From Subtercola boreus (GTDB taxonomy: Bacteria; Actinomycetota; Actinomycetes; Actinomycetales; Microbacteriaceae), in NCBI RefSeq assembly GCF_003399635.1, contig NZ_NBXB01000028.1, positions 101,474 to 165,473 of the forward strand: DNA of 64,000 nucleotides, read 5' to 3'. Both the position numbers and the translations under genes were made by a program. Position 1 is the first letter of the stretch. Every line of letters starts with the position of its first letter. Below are positions 8,522 through 18,298 of the stretch, in pieces. The notes below the pieces were generated by a model, which saw only the letters and a program-made list of their open reading frames with translations, had not been told where the DNA came from and did no database searches.

Positions 8522-9605
8522 AGCCCTTGGCGATCAGCCGGTCCGCCTCGCGCCTGGCCCAGAGCTCTGCGTCGAAGAGTGCCTCTCGGGTGAGGGCACC
8601 CTCGGCGGGCTCGTGCCGCTGCAGCACCTGCTCGATCGTCTCGACGATCCGGAGGAACCCGATCCGTCCGGCGTGGAACGCGGCCACGGCCTGCTCGTTC
8701 GCCGCGTTGAACACCGCAGGAGCCGTGCCACCCGCGCGCCCGACCTGCTTCGCGAGCTCGACCGCCGGGAAGGCGTCGGTGTCGAGCGGCTCGAACGTCC
8801 ACGAGTGGGCGGTCGACCAGTCCAGCGGCGCGCCGACCCCCGCGACACGGTGCGGCCAGTCGAGCCCGAGCGAGATGGGCAGGCGCATGTCGGGCGGTGA
8901 GGCCTGCGCGAGGGTCGACCCGTCGATGAACTCGACCATCGAGTGGATGACGGACTGCGGATGGACGGTCACGTCGATCTTCGAGTACGGAACGTCGAAC
9001 AGCAGGTGCGCCTCGATCACCTCGAGGCCCTTGTTCACGAGGGTCGCCGAGTTGGTCGTGACGACGAGGCCCATGTCCCAGGTCGGATGCGCGAGGGCCT
9101 CGCGCGGGGTCACATTCTCCAGCGACGCCCGCGACCGCCCGCGGAACGGGCCACCCGACGCGGTGAGCACCAGCCGGTCGACCTCGTCGGCCGTGCCCGA
9201 GCGGAGCGCCTGAGCGATGGCCGAGTGCTCGGAGTCGACGGGCACCAGCTGGCCGGGCCGGGCGATACCCTTCACGAGTTCGCCGCCGACGATCAGGCTC
9301 TCCTTGTTCGCCAGGGCCAGGGTGCGGCCCTCCTCCAGCGCGGCGAGGGTCGGACCGAGCCCGACAGACCCAGTGATTCCGTTCAGCACCACGTCTGCGT
9401 CGACGCTCCGAACGAGCTGCTCGGCCTCGTCGGCCCCGAGGGCGGTGTCACTGACGCCGAATTCGGTGGCCTGGGCATCCATCGCCGCCGTGTTCGTGCC
9501 GGCGGCGAGACCGACCACCTCGAACCGCTCCGGATTGGCCCGGATGACGTCGAGGGCCTGGATGCCGATAGAACCGGTGGAGCCGAGAAGGATGACGCGT
9601 CGCAT
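8520..9605 (-). CDS. dxr: 1-deoxy-D-xylulose 5-phosphate reductoisomerase
   Basis: 361 residues from the start [14 protein letters not shown]; two ATG codons lie 9 and 12 nt further upstream with no better ribosome binding site. The enzyme makes MEP from DXP using NADPH, the first committed MEP-pathway step. The Rossmann loop is [13 protein letters not shown]; the substrate and metal site includes [16 protein letters not shown] and [11 protein letters not shown], and the C-terminal [12 protein letters not shown] motif is intact. Length is lower-normal for the family (about 380-400). Two genes of one pathway, dxr and ispG, bracket the protease and sensor genes here. Confidence 0.97.
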   Translation of the reverse strand: MRRVILLGSTGSIGIQALDVIRANPERFEVVGLAAGTNTAAMDAQATEFGVSDTALGADEAEQLVRSVDADVVLNGITGSVGLGPTLAALEEGRTLALANKESLIVGGELVKGIARPGQLVPVDSEHSAIAQALRSGTADEVDRLVLTASGGPFRGRSRASLENVTPREALAHPTWDMGLVVTTNSATLVNKGLEVIEAHLLFDVPYSKIDVTVHPQSVIHSMVEFIDGSTLAQASPPDMRLPISLGLDWPHRVAGVGAPLDWSTAHSWTFEPLDTDAFPAVELAKQVGRAGGTAPAVFNAANEQAVAAFHAGRIGFLRIVETIEQVLQRHEPAEGALTREALFDAELWARREADRLIAKG

Positions 9606-9694
9606 GCCTGCCATCATCGCAGGTGCGCTGCGGATGCGCAGGGGGATCGCCCGGTCGCCGAGGGCGGGCGCGGGTCGGCCGTGCCTGCGGAGCG

Positions 9695-10276
9695 CTACTC
9701 GGCCGGCGTCGGCGTCGCGGACGGGTCGGGCGCCGGCCCCACCTCGGTGACGTCGACGACGAACACGAGGACGTCGGCTGGGGCCACGCCGAGCGCGGGA
9801 TTGCCCTCGGAGCCGTAGGCGTCGCCCGGGGGCACGACCGCGACAACGCGCGAGCCGACCGCCGCGCAGGCGACGGCCTTCACCAGGCCGGGGAGGAACT
9901 GCGACTCGTCTACGATGATCGGCAGCGGCTGGCCGCCCGCGTCGAGGGTGCTGAACAGTTGGGCACCCGTGTTCGCGTTGTAGAGGGTGAAGTCGACGCT
10001 CGCCTGGGAGCCGGATGTCGCGACCGTGCCTGTTCCGCTGATGACGACCGATCGCTCGGTGATGTCACTGGTGACAGGGGGAATGAACGTCGTCGTCGGG
10101 GCCTTGTCGAAGTCGCCGCTCACCGAGACGGAGTCGGACGCGGTTCCCGGGGCCGTGAACATACAGTCCGGGCTCGCACTCGGGGTCGGACCGGCCGTGC
10201 CCGTGCATCCGGCGAGCGCAAGCACCAGCGCGAGGGCGGCCGCGGTGGCGGCGGTCAGAACGGCAGGAGTGCGCAT
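9695..10276 (-). CDS. FKBP-like peptidyl-prolyl isomerase lipoprotein
   Basis: 193 residues. The N-terminal signal peptide ends in a lipobox, LALAGC, with the lipidated Cys at about residue 24. The mature part carries one FKBP-type fold: [16 protein letters not shown], then [36 protein letters not shown] and a final [11 protein letters not shown] strand, matching the end of actinobacterial FKBP lipoproteins. Several residues that line the FKBP active site are not obvious, so catalytic activity is uncertain. It diverges from the NRPS gene and may fold exported proteins at the membrane surface. Confidence 0.82.
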   Translation of the reverse strand: MRTPAVLTAATAAALALVLALAGCTGTAGPTPSASPDCMFTAPGTASDSVSVSGDFDKAPTTTFIPPVTSDITERSVVISGTGTVATSGSQASVDFTLYNANTGAQLFSTLDAGGQPLPIIVDESQFLPGLVKAVACAAVGSRVVAVVPPGDAYGSEGNPALGVAPADVLVFVVDVTEVGPAPDPSATPTPAE

Positions 10277-10444
10277 CCCACAGTTTTACATGATCGGGCC
10301 CGCCGCACCTGACAGGCCGGTGGGTGCCGCGGCGGTTCACCTCCAGTTAACCCGCGGCCCCTAAACTGGGCTCCCCACCCGACCCCCACGGGGAATCGCC
10401 AGAGTGCGTCAGACCAGACAGCGACAGAGCAGAGGATGCCCGGC

Positions 10445-13400
10445 ATGACCTCCGCTTCGAACACCCCTGCCCCGTCAGACATCGCGAGCGGGGTCGCGGG
10501 CACGCCGGGCGCGGGCACGCCGGGCGCAGGCGACGCGAGCACCGGCACGGCGAGCGTGAGCGTGAGCGGTGCAGTCACGGCGAGCGCGAACAGCGCGGGC
10601 ATCGCTGGCGCAGACACAGGCAGCGCGAACAGCGCGAGCGCCGGCATCCTCAGCGCCGGGCCGACTCCCGAGCCGCGCACGCTGGTCGACATCCTGCGGG
10701 AGAGTGCCGCCGCGAACCCGCAGGCCTCCGCCCTCGCTGACGCGGCGGGCACCCTGAGCTACCGCGAGCTGCTGCGTGAGGTGAACCGCACCGCGGCCCG
10801 GCTCGCGGAGGCCGGTGTGCGCCGCGGCGACCGGGTGGGGATCCGCATCCCGTCGGGCACCCGCACGCTCTACATCTCGATCCTCGGGGTGCTCGTCGCC
10901 GGCGCGGCCTACGTTCCGGTCGACGCCGACGACCCCGAGGAGCGCGCGACGCTCGTCTTCGGCGAGGCCGGAGTGGTCGGCGTGATCGGTGCCGACGGCG
11001 AGCTGGTGCGGAGCGGGCATCCGGATGGCGTAGGAGCGCCCGGCGACGAGACCGACCGCCCCGGGCATCCGTCCACCGCGAGCATCCCGACCGCAGGCTC
11101 CCCCACCGGCACCCTCCCCGTGGTCGGCGGCCCGACACCCGACCTGGACGCGTGGATCATCTTCACCTCCGGCTCGACCGGCACGCCCAAGGGTGTCGCC
11201 GTGAGCCACCGTTCGGCTGCGGCGTTCGTCGACGCCGAGGCGCGGATGTTCCTTCAGGACGAGCCGATCGGCCCCGGCGACCGCGTGCTAGCCGGCCTCT
11301 CCGTCGCCTTCGACGCCTCCTGCGAGGAGATGTGGCTCGCGTGGCGACACGGCGCCTGCCTCGTTCCGGCCCCGCGTTCGCTGGTGCGTTCGGGAGTGGA
11401 CCTCGGCCCGTGGCTGATCTCGCACAGCATCACCATCGTCTCGACCGTGCCGACGCTCGCGGCGCTCTGGCCCCTCGAGTCGCTGGAGCTGGTGCGGCTG
11501 CTCATCTTCGGCGGCGAGGCCTGCCCACCCGAGCTCGTCGCGCGTCTCGCCGTCGACGGCCGCGAGGTCTGGAACACCTACGGACCCACCGAGGCCACGG
11601 TGGTCGCCTGCGGATCCCTGCTCGACGGAGTCGGACCCGTGCGCATCGGACTGGCGCTCGACGGCTGGCTACTGGCCGTGGTCGACGGCGACGGGCATCC
11701 GGTCGCCGAGGGCGAGACGGGCGAACTCATCATCGGCGGGGTCGGGCTGGCGCGCTACCTCGACCCGGCCAAGGACGCCGAGAAGTACGCCCCGATGCCG
11801 ACCCTCCGCTGGGATCGCGCCTACCGCAGCGGCGACCTCGTGGTGTTCGACCGTGCCGGGCTGCTGTTCCAGGGCCGCGCCGACGACCAGGTGAAGCTCG
11901 GCGGTCGGCGGATCGAGCTGGGCGAGGTCGAGGCGGCGATCCAGGCCCTGCCCGGGGTCGCGGGTGCGGCTGCCGTGGTACGGCGCACCGCCGCGGGCAA
12001 CCAGGTGCTCGTGGGATACCTGGTCGCCGGCGACACGAGCACCCCGTTCGACACGGTCGCCGCGACGGCGGCGCTTCGCGAATCGCTCCCGGCCGCCCTC
12101 ATCCCCCTGCTCGCGGTCGTCGACGGCCTGCCGACCCGCACCTCGGGCAAGGTCGACAAGGCGGCGCTCCCGTGGCCGCTGCCCAGTGCGCGGGGCTCAG
12201 GGGCCCGAAACGGGGCCGGGGCCGGGGCCGGTGGCGACGCCGCATCCAGAGCCGGCGGCGGCAACGGCAGCGGCGGGGGAAGCGGCACCGCCACGCGCCT
12301 CAAGAAGGGTGCAGGCCCCGACCCCACCCTCAGCGAGACGGCCCTCTGGATCGCCGAACACTTCACCGCCATCCTCGGGGCCCCGGTCACCGGCCCCGAC
12401 GACGACTTCTTCGCGTTCGGCGGCGGGAGTCTGTCTGCCGCGCAACTCGTGTCGGTCATCCGCACCCGGTTCCCGGAGACCACCGTCGCCGACATCTACG
12501 ACCACCCGCGGATCGGCGCCCTGGCCGCGGAACTGGATGCCCGCTCCCCCGTGACCGCGGCGAAGCGCGCACCCGTGCGACCGACCCCGCCGGGCACCCA
12601 GCTCGCCCAGACCCTGCTCGGCATCCCGCTCTATGTGCTCGTCGGTCTGCGCTGGCTCACCTACGTGCTCGCCGTGAACAACGTGCTGCAGCTGTTCGGC
12701 GTCTTCACCTGGGCGCCCACCATCTCGTGGTGGTACATCCTCGTGGGGTTTATCGTTCTGATCACGCCCTTCGGGCGCATGGCGATCTCGGTGCTCGCGG
12801 CCCGCACGTTGCTGGCCGGCGTCGAACCGGGCGATCACCCGCGGGGTGGGACCGTGCATGTGCGCCTCTGGCTCGCCGAGCAGATCGCCCAGCTGGTCGG
12901 TGCGACCAACCTCGCGGGCGCACCCTGGATCATCACCTACGCCCGGGCCCTCGGGGCGAAGATCGCCCCCGGCGTCGACCTGCACACCCTCCCGCCCATC
13001 ACCGGCATGCTGAAGATCGGCGCCCGGGCATCCGTCGAACCCGAGGTGGACCTCTCGGGCTACTGGATCGATGGCGACATCCTGCGGCTCGGCAGCATCC
13101 AGATCGGAGCGGATGCGGCCATCGGTGCGCGGAGCACCCTCCTGCCGGGTACGCGGATCGGCCGGCGAGCGGAGATCGCCCCGGGTTCCGCCGTGTCGGG
13201 ACGGGTGCCCGCGGGCCAGCTCTGGGCCGGATCCCCCGCCGAACGACGCGGCAAGGCCCACCCCGACTGGCCGAGCGGCAGGCCGCCCCGGAACGCCCGC
13301 TGGTTGGTCGCGTTCGCTGCGGGTTCCGTCGCGCTCTCGCTGCTGCCCGTGCTGGCTGTGCTCGCCGGGGCGGCCGTCGCGGGCTGGTTCCTCGGGCTGA

Positions 13401-14902
13401 GCCTTGACCCCGGCGCCCTCGGCGGCCTCGGGAGCACCAGCGGCGGTTCGGCCCAGACGCCCCTGTTCGAGTCGGTCACGACGTCGGTCGCGAGCACCGC
13501 GGGCACGGCGACCGGATCCGGTTTCACGCCCCTGCCGAGCCTCGGCGACGCCGCCCTCCGCCTGCTGGCGGCCATCCCGCTCGCCACGATCGCGGCCGGC
13601 ATCGTCTACGCGGGCCTCACCGTGATAGCGGCGCGCCTGCTCGGCATCGGCCTCCGCCCCGGCAGCTACCCCGTGCGGAGCCGAATCGGATGGCAGGTCT
13701 GGGCGACCGAACGCCTGCTGGATGCCGCTCGTACCGTGCTGTTCCCGTTCTACGCGAGCCTCTTCACGCCCGTCTGGCTCCGGATGCTCGGGGCCACCGT
13801 CGGCCGGGACGTCGAAGCCTCGACGGTACTCCTGTTGCCGAAGATGACCACGATCGCCGACCAGGCCTTCCTCGCCGACGACACCATGGTCGCCTCCTAC
13901 GAGCTCGGCGGGGGCTGGCTCCGCATCGACGAGGCGAAGGTCGGCAAGCGCGCGTTCCTCGGCAACAGCGGGATGACCGGCCCCGGCCGCACCGTGCCGC
14001 GGAATGGTCTCGTGGCTGTTCTCAGCGCGACCCCCCGCAAGGCCAAGAGCGGGTCGTCGTGGCTCGGCAACCCGCCCGTGCGGCTCCGCCGGCAGGTCAC
14101 CGAGTTCGACGAGGGCCGCACCTTCCACCCCTCGGGGCGGCTGAAGGTCGCCCGCGCGCTCTGGGAACTGGGCCGCCTCATACCCGTGATGGTCAGCGTC
14201 GCGATCGGCCTCGGAATCGCCGTCCTGCTCGAACTCCTCCTCGGCACGCTCGGACTCGGCTGGGCGATCGTGCTCTCCGGCGCGGTGATGCTTGCCGGTG
14301 GTGGCATCGCGGCGGTCATCACGACGGCGGCGAAGTGGGCTCTCGTCGGGCGGATCCGGCTGGGTGAACATCCACTCTGGTCGTCGTTCGTCTGGCGGAA
14401 CGAAGTGTCGGATACCTTTGTGGAGATGGTTGCCGCTCCCTGGTTCGCGAACGCCGCCTCCGGGACGCCCGCTCTGGCGTGGTGGCTGCGGTCGATCGGC
14501 GCGCGCATCGGCCGAGGCGCGTGGATCGAGACGTACTGGCTCCCCGAGGCCGACCTGATCTCCCTCGGGGCGGGATCCACAGTCAATCGGGGTGTCGTTG
14601 TGCAGACGCACCTCTTCCACGACCGCGTGATGAGCCTCGACAGTGTGGCGCTCGACGACGGAGCGACGATCGGGCCGCACGGAGTCATCCTTCCTGCCGC
14701 GTCGATCGGCAGCGACGCGACCGTCGGGCCGGCCTCGCTGGTGATGCGGGGCGAGCACGTTCCGTCGGGGTCGCGTTGGGCGGGCAACCCGATCGCGCCG
14801 TGGGCCGACCAGCCGCCTGCTCCGGATGTCGCGGGCCAGGGTTCCTCCGCGCTCCGCCTCGAGACCGCGGCCGAAGCCGGCCTGTCGCCGGCGGGTGGCT
14901 GA
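10445..14902 (+). CDS. Pls/PosA-type single-module NRPS with six membrane helices
   Basis: 1485 residues from the second ATG, which has AGAGG nine nt upstream; the ATG nine nt earlier touches that site. After a low-complexity Ala/Gly/Ser stretch (about 1-75) comes an adenylation domain: IIFTSGSTGTPKGV near 240, NTYGPTEATV near 377, YRSGDLV and GRADDQVKLGGRRIELGEVE near 480, and SGKVDK near 570. A carrier domain follows with the phosphopantetheine Ser in FAFGGGSLSA near 660. The C-terminal half has six membrane helices in three pairs, separated and followed by three soluble domains with hexapeptide (left-handed beta-helix) repeats such as IGADAAIGARSTLLPGTRIG. This is the layout known from epsilon-poly-lysine synthetase. 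There is no condensation or thioesterase domain. Its stop overlaps the next start (TGATG). Confidence 0.93.
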   Translation: MTSASNTPAPSDIASGVAGTPGAGTPGAGDASTGTASVSVSGAVTASANSAGIAGADTGSANSASAGILSAGPTPEPRTLVDILRESAAANPQASALADAAGTLSYRELLREVNRTAARLAEAGVRRGDRVGIRIPSGTRTLYISILGVLVAGAAYVPVDADDPEERATLVFGEAGVVGVIGADGELVRSGHPDGVGAPGDETDRPGHPSTASIPTAGSPTGTLPVVGGPTPDLDAWIIFTSGSTGTPKGVAVSHRSAAAFVDAEARMFLQDEPIGPGDRVLAGLSVAFDASCEEMWLAWRHGACLVPAPRSLVRSGVDLGPWLISHSITIVSTVPTLAALWPLESLELVRLLIFGGEACPPELVARLAVDGREVWNTYGPTEATVVACGSLLDGVGPVRIGLALDGWLLAVVDGDGHPVAEGETGELIIGGVGLARYLDPAKDAEKYAPMPTLRWDRAYRSGDLVVFDRAGLLFQGRADDQVKLGGRRIELGEVEAAIQALPGVAGAAAVVRRTAAGNQVLVGYLVAGDTSTPFDTVAATAALRESLPAALIPLLAVVDGLPTRTSGKVDKAALPWPLPSARGSGARNGAGAGAGGDAASRAGGGNGSGGGSGTATRLKKGAGPDPTLSETALWIAEHFTAILGAPVTGPDDDFFAFGGGSLSAAQLVSVIRTRFPETTVADIYDHPRIGALAAELDARSPVTAAKRAPVRPTPPGTQLAQTLLGIPLYVLVGLRWLTYVLAVNNVLQLFGVFTWAPTISWWYILVGFIVLITPFGRMAISVLAARTLLAGVEPGDHPRGGTVHVRLWLAEQIAQLVGATNLAGAPWIITYARALGAKIAPGVDLHTLPPITGMLKIGARASVEPEVDLSGYWIDGDILRLGSIQIGADAAIGARSTLLPGTRIGRRAEIAPGSAVSGRVPAGQLWAGSPAERRGKAHPDWPSGRPPRNARWLVAFAAGSVALSLLPVLAVLAGAAVAGWFLGLSLDPGALGGLGSTSGGSAQTPLFESVTTSVASTAGTATGSGFTPLPSLGDAALRLLAAIPLATIAAGIVYAGLTVIAARLLGIGLRPGSYPVRSRIGWQVWATERLLDAARTVLFPFYASLFTPVWLRMLGATVGRDVEASTVLLLPKMTTIADQAFLADDTMVASYELGGGWLRIDEAKVGKRAFLGNSGMTGPGRTVPRNGLVAVLSATPRKAKSGSSWLGNPPVRLRRQVTEFDEGRTFHPSGRLKVARALWELGRLIPVMVSVAIGLGIAVLLELLLGTLGLGWAIVLSGAVMLAGGGIAAVITTAAKWALVGRIRLGEHPLWSSFVWRNEVSDTFVEMVAAPWFANAASGTPALAWWLRSIGARIGRGAWIETYWLPEADLISLGAGSTVNRGVVVQTHLFHDRVMSLDSVALDDGATIGPHGVILPAASIGSDATVGPASLVMRGEHVPSGSRWAGNPIAPWADQPPAPDVAGQGSSALRLETAAEAGLSPAGG

Positions 14903-16254
14903 TGGCGCGCCCCACCTCCACGGCACTGGCGGCTGCGGGAGCCCGCTCCCTCGGCGACCCATACCTGCCGACCAGCGGCAACGGCGGCTACACCGTGCTG
15001 CACTACGACATCGACTGCGACTACCGCGTCTCCTCAAACCGGCTGAGTGCCACGGCCACCATCACCGCCGTGGCGACGCAACGCCTCTCGAGCTTCAGCC
15101 TCGACTTCGCCGGGCTCGTCGCGAGCAAGGTGAGCGTCGACGGGCACCGCTCGGCGCACCTCACGCAGACGGCCCGGAAGCTCGTCGTCACCCCTCTCAC
15201 ACCGCTCAACAAGGGAGTGGAGTTCACGGTGGTCGTCAAGTACAGCGGACAGCCGAAGCCGGTGCGGAGCCAGTGGGGCGAGGTCGGCTGGGAGGAACTC
15301 ACCGACGGCGTGATCGTGGCCGGGCAGCCGAGCGGGGCGCCGTCGTGGTTCCCCTGCAACGATCATCCGTCGAACAAGGCGACCTACACGATCGCGTTCG
15401 CCGCCGAATCGGCCTACCGCGTGCTGTGCAACGGCGAACTCATGAAGAAGACGCAACGCGCCTCCCGCACGCGCTGGGAGTTCCGTTCGGCAGAACCTCT
15501 CGCCACCTACCTGGCGACCGTGCAGATCGGGCTCTACGAGACCATGCATGTGTCCCAGGATGGCGTTCCGCAGTTCGTGCTGCTGCCCGACGACCTGCGG
15601 CCCAACGCTCTCGCCGACTTCGAGGCGCAGGGGCGCATGATGGCCCTGTTCGAGCGACTGTTCGGGGAGTATCCGTTCGACGACTACACGGTCGTCGTCA
15701 CCGATGACGAGCTCGAGATCCCGCTCGAAGCCCAGGGCCTCGCGATCTTCGGCCGCAACCACATCGACGGGGTCGGCGGCTCGGAACGCCTCATCGCCCA
15801 CGAGCTCTCGCACCAGTGGTTCGGCAACTCGCTGACCGCTTCCCGCTGGAAGGACATCTGGCTGCACGAAGGCTTCGCCTGCTACGCCGAGTGGCTCTGG
15901 TCGGAGGAATCCGGATCGCTCTCGGCCGACGACTGCGCGACAACCGCGTGGACGCGCCTCAACCGCCTGCCGAAAGACCTGATGATCGGGGACCCGGGTG
16001 CCGCGCGGATGTTCGACGACCGGCTCTACAAGCGCGGCGCGCTCACACTGCATGCGATTCGCCGCACGCTTGGCGACGACATCTTCTTCCGGGTGCTGCG
16101 GGAGTGGGTGGCGACAAACCGCCACGGTTCGGTCTCGACGCCGGAGTTCGTCGCCCTCGTACAGGCGCACTCGCCGGCCCCCGTCGGCGGCCTCTTCGCC
16201 GCCTGGCTCGACCAGCACGCCCTCCCGAAGCTCCCGCGCCGCGCCACCCGCTGA
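14902..16254 (+). CDS. M1-family zinc aminopeptidase
   Basis: 450 residues. The gluzincin signature HELSHQWFGN followed 18 residues later by the Glu ligand in WLHEGFACYAEW is intact. The exopeptidase motif that is GxMEN in most M1 enzymes reads IPLEAQG here, a variant in which the Glu that binds the free N-terminus is kept. A beta-sandwich N-domain precedes the catalytic domain; the long C-terminal helical domain of PepN is absent. No signal peptide is evident. The ATG shares one base with the NRPS stop, so the two products are coupled. A role in trimming or degrading the NRPS product, or in self-protection, is inferred. Confidence 0.92.
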   Translation: MARPTSTALAAAGARSLGDPYLPTSGNGGYTVLHYDIDCDYRVSSNRLSATATITAVATQRLSSFSLDFAGLVASKVSVDGHRSAHLTQTARKLVVTPLTPLNKGVEFTVVVKYSGQPKPVRSQWGEVGWEELTDGVIVAGQPSGAPSWFPCNDHPSNKATYTIAFAAESAYRVLCNGELMKKTQRASRTRWEFRSAEPLATYLATVQIGLYETMHVSQDGVPQFVLLPDDLRPNALADFEAQGRMMALFERLFGEYPFDDYTVVVTDDELEIPLEAQGLAIFGRNHIDGVGGSERLIAHELSHQWFGNSLTASRWKDIWLHEGFACYAEWLWSEESGSLSADDCATTAWTRLNRLPKDLMIGDPGAARMFDDRLYKRGALTLHAIRRTLGDDIFFRVLREWVATNRHGSVSTPEFVALVQAHSPAPVGGLFAAWLDQHALPKLPRRATR

Positions 16255-16288
16255 CCCGCCCCCCACTCCCTCCCCGCCAGCGGCGTCG

Positions 16289-16341
16289 ATCCACCGAAAT
16301 TTGTCGGTAAGTGACGCTCGAAGCGACAAATTTCGGTGGAT
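16289..16341. repeat. Perfect 18-bp hairpin at a convergent gene junction
   Basis: Left arm ATCCACCGAAATTTGTCG and right arm CGACAAATTTCGGTGGAT are perfect complements around a 17-nt loop. The element sits between two convergent genes (aminopeptidase and exporter stops). Lacking a T-run, it is not a textbook terminator, but it may end transcription from both sides. It is related in sequence to the hairpin at 21016-21074. Confidence 0.85.
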
Positions 16342-16369
16342 GGATAGGTGGGTGGGGGGCGTGGCCCCG

Positions 16370-17728
16370 TCAGACCTTGGCGGGCCGGCGGGCGTTCTGG
16401 ATGCCGATGGCCGACACGATGCCGCCCACCACGAGCAGCGCCGCCGTCGTGAGCACGCCGCGCGAGAATCCGTCGACCGTGAGCGCCTCCCCCACGATCA
16501 GCGCCGCCGCCGCAGTCGCGATCAGCCCTGCGACGCGCGCGACGGCGTTGTTCACGGCCGAAGCGATGCCGGCACGCTCGGGGTCGATCGCCCCGAGAAT
16601 GGCGGCGGTGAGCGGTGCGACGGTCACGGTCATCCCGAGCGCGAAGACCACCGTGCCCGGGAACACCTGCGTCAGGTAGTCGGCCGACGCCGTGACCTGC
16701 GACAGCAGCACCCAGCCGACCGCCGCGATCACCGGCCCGACCGCCATGAAGAGCCGCGACCCGTACTTGCCCGCCAGCGTGCCGAACAGCGATGACAGCG
16801 CGATGCTGATGATCGTCGACGGCAGCGAAGCGAGCCCCGCCTGCGTCGCGGTGTACCCCGCGACCTGCTGCAGGAACAGCGTCAGCAGGAACGACCCGAG
16901 CGAGATCGCCGCATAGACGAACGTCGTCGCGAGGTTGCCGACCCAGAAGTTCCGCACCCGGAACAGGCTGAGCGGCAGCATCGGCTGTGGCACCCGCCGC
17001 TCGTTCGCGATGAACAGCACGAACGCCACGACCCCCACCACCAGCGCACCCCACACCACGGGGTTCGCCCAGCCGAGCCGGCCCTGCTCGATCAGGGCGA
17101 ACACCGGGAGCCCGATGCCGAGGATCCCGAGCACGGCCCCGCGGTAGTCGATGACCGGCTTGACCGGTCGAGGCGGCTCGACGTGGATTTTTCGCAGCAT
17201 CACGAGCGTGATCGCGATCGGGATCACGTTGATCGCGAACACCAGCCGCCACGACAGCAGGTCGACGAGCACACCGCCGAGGAGCGGGCCGGCGAGGAAG
17301 GCCGTGCTCGTCCACGCCGTCCACTGCCCGATCGCCTTCGCCCGCTTCGGTCCGTCGAAATTCGCGATGATGATCGCCAGCGAGCTCGGCACCAGCAACG
17401 CTCCCGCGATGCCCTGGATGCCGCGGCTCACGATCAGGAACTCATCCGTCGGCGAGACCGCACACAGAATGGATGCCGCCCCGAACCCGAGCAGCCCCCA
17501 AAAGATGACGCGGCGGCGCCCGAATGCGTCACTCAGCGAACCGGCGAGCAGAATGACGGCTGTGAGCGAGATGAGGTAGGCGTCGACGACCCACTGCTGC
17601 CCCGCGAGGCCCCCGCCGAGTTCCCGGGTGATCGCGGGCAGGGCGACGTTGATGACGGTGCCGTCGAGGAACGAGATGAACGACGAGAGAATCGCCACCA
17701 CGAGAACGACACGCTGGTAGCGCGTCAT
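16370..17728 (-). CDS. MFS transporter, DHA2 (EmrB/QacA) family
   Basis: 452 residues with about 14 hydrophobic segments. The DHA2 motifs are visible: FLDGTVINVALPAITREL in helix 1, WVVDAYLISLTAVILLAGSL, the loop SDAFGRRRV, and the helix-5 antiporter motif region around WRLVFAINVIPIA. Members expel drugs or dyes by proton antiport, mostly hydrophobic cations. It converges on the NRPS/aminopeptidase pair, so a role in exporting that product is possible but unsupported. No adjacent regulator is seen; the OsmC gene ends 58 bp before its start and may share its transcript. Confidence 0.93.
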   Translation of the reverse strand: MTRYQRVVLVVAILSSFISFLDGTVINVALPAITRELGGGLAGQQWVVDAYLISLTAVILLAGSLSDAFGRRRVIFWGLLGFGAASILCAVSPTDEFLIVSRGIQGIAGALLVPSSLAIIIANFDGPKRAKAIGQWTAWTSTAFLAGPLLGGVLVDLLSWRLVFAINVIPIAITLVMLRKIHVEPPRPVKPVIDYRGAVLGILGIGLPVFALIEQGRLGWANPVVWGALVVGVVAFVLFIANERRVPQPMLPLSLFRVRNFWVGNLATTFVYAAISLGSFLLTLFLQQVAGYTATQAGLASLPSTIISIALSSLFGTLAGKYGSRLFMAVGPVIAAVGWVLLSQVTASADYLTQVFPGTVVFALGMTVTVAPLTAAILGAIDPERAGIASAVNNAVARVAGLIATAAAALIVGEALTVDGFSRGVLTTAALLVVGGIVSAIGIQNARRPAKV

Positions 17729-17786
17729 GAGTTGTCGCCGCAGGTCGGTCGGGCGGGCATCCGGATGCTGCTACCAGCCTCGCGCG

Positions 17787-18245
17787 TCATTGGGCCCGCG
17801 GCTCATGCAGCACAGGGAAGTTCACTGACTGGGCGATGAAACAGTACCCGCTCGCCTCGCCGTGGAGGCTGTTCGCCAGCTCCACCTGGGCGGGGTCGGC
17901 GAGGGTGACCTCCGGATGGAGCGTCGCCGACGTGAAGTGGCCGCCCTGGCCTTCCTGAACCATCGTCCCCGTCGCGGCGTCTTCGTAGCCGGTCACGACC
18001 ACCCCGTGCGTCACCGCCACGTGCAGATACGACAGCATGTGGCACTCCGCGAGCGCCGCGAGCAACAGTTCCTCGGGGTTCCAGCGGTCGCGGTCGCCGT
18101 GGAACGTGCGGTCGGCCGAGGACGGCAACTCCACCTTTCCGGCGGCGCGGATCACGCCCGCCCGAGAGTAGTCGCGGTAGCTGCTCGTGCCGGTTCCGCG
18201 ATTGCCCAGCCATTCGACATTCACTGTGTAGCGATGCTCAGTCAC
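17787..18245 (-). CDS. OsmC-family peroxiredoxin-like protein
   Basis: 152 residues, the full OsmC fold. The two redox cysteines are present: LAECHMLSYLHVA (about residue 68) and ASGYCFIAQSVNFPV (about residue 135), with the supporting Glu/Arg context WNPEELLLAALAE. OsmC/Ohr enzymes reduce organic hydroperoxides in the cytoplasm, using dihydrolipoyl donors. It diverges from gabT across 53 bp that must hold both promoters. A regulator of the OhrR type is not adjacent. The specific subgroup (OsmC, Ohr or YhfA-like) is unresolved. Confidence 0.88.
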   Translation of the reverse strand: MTEHRYTVNVEWLGNRGTGTSSYRDYSRAGVIRAAGKVELPSSADRTFHGDRDRWNPEELLLAALAECHMLSYLHVAVTHGVVVTGYEDAATGTMVQEGQGGHFTSATLHPEVTLADPAQVELANSLHGEASGYCFIAQSVNFPVLHEPRAQ

Positions 18246-18298
18246 AACTCAACCCTATGCCTCCACCGAACGCGTTCGGCCCGGTATTCTTGAGGACT

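Noticed and set aside
10277..10444. Promoter between the lipoprotein and NRPS genes
   Set aside because: TAAACT near 10360 is a possible -10 box, but no -35 at proper spacing was convincing.
12197..15037. Very long open frame opposite the NRPS gene
   Set aside because: High GC removes stop codons from the opposite strand. The encoded protein is Arg/Gly/Asp-rich without any domain, while the plus strand shows clear NRPS motifs throughout.
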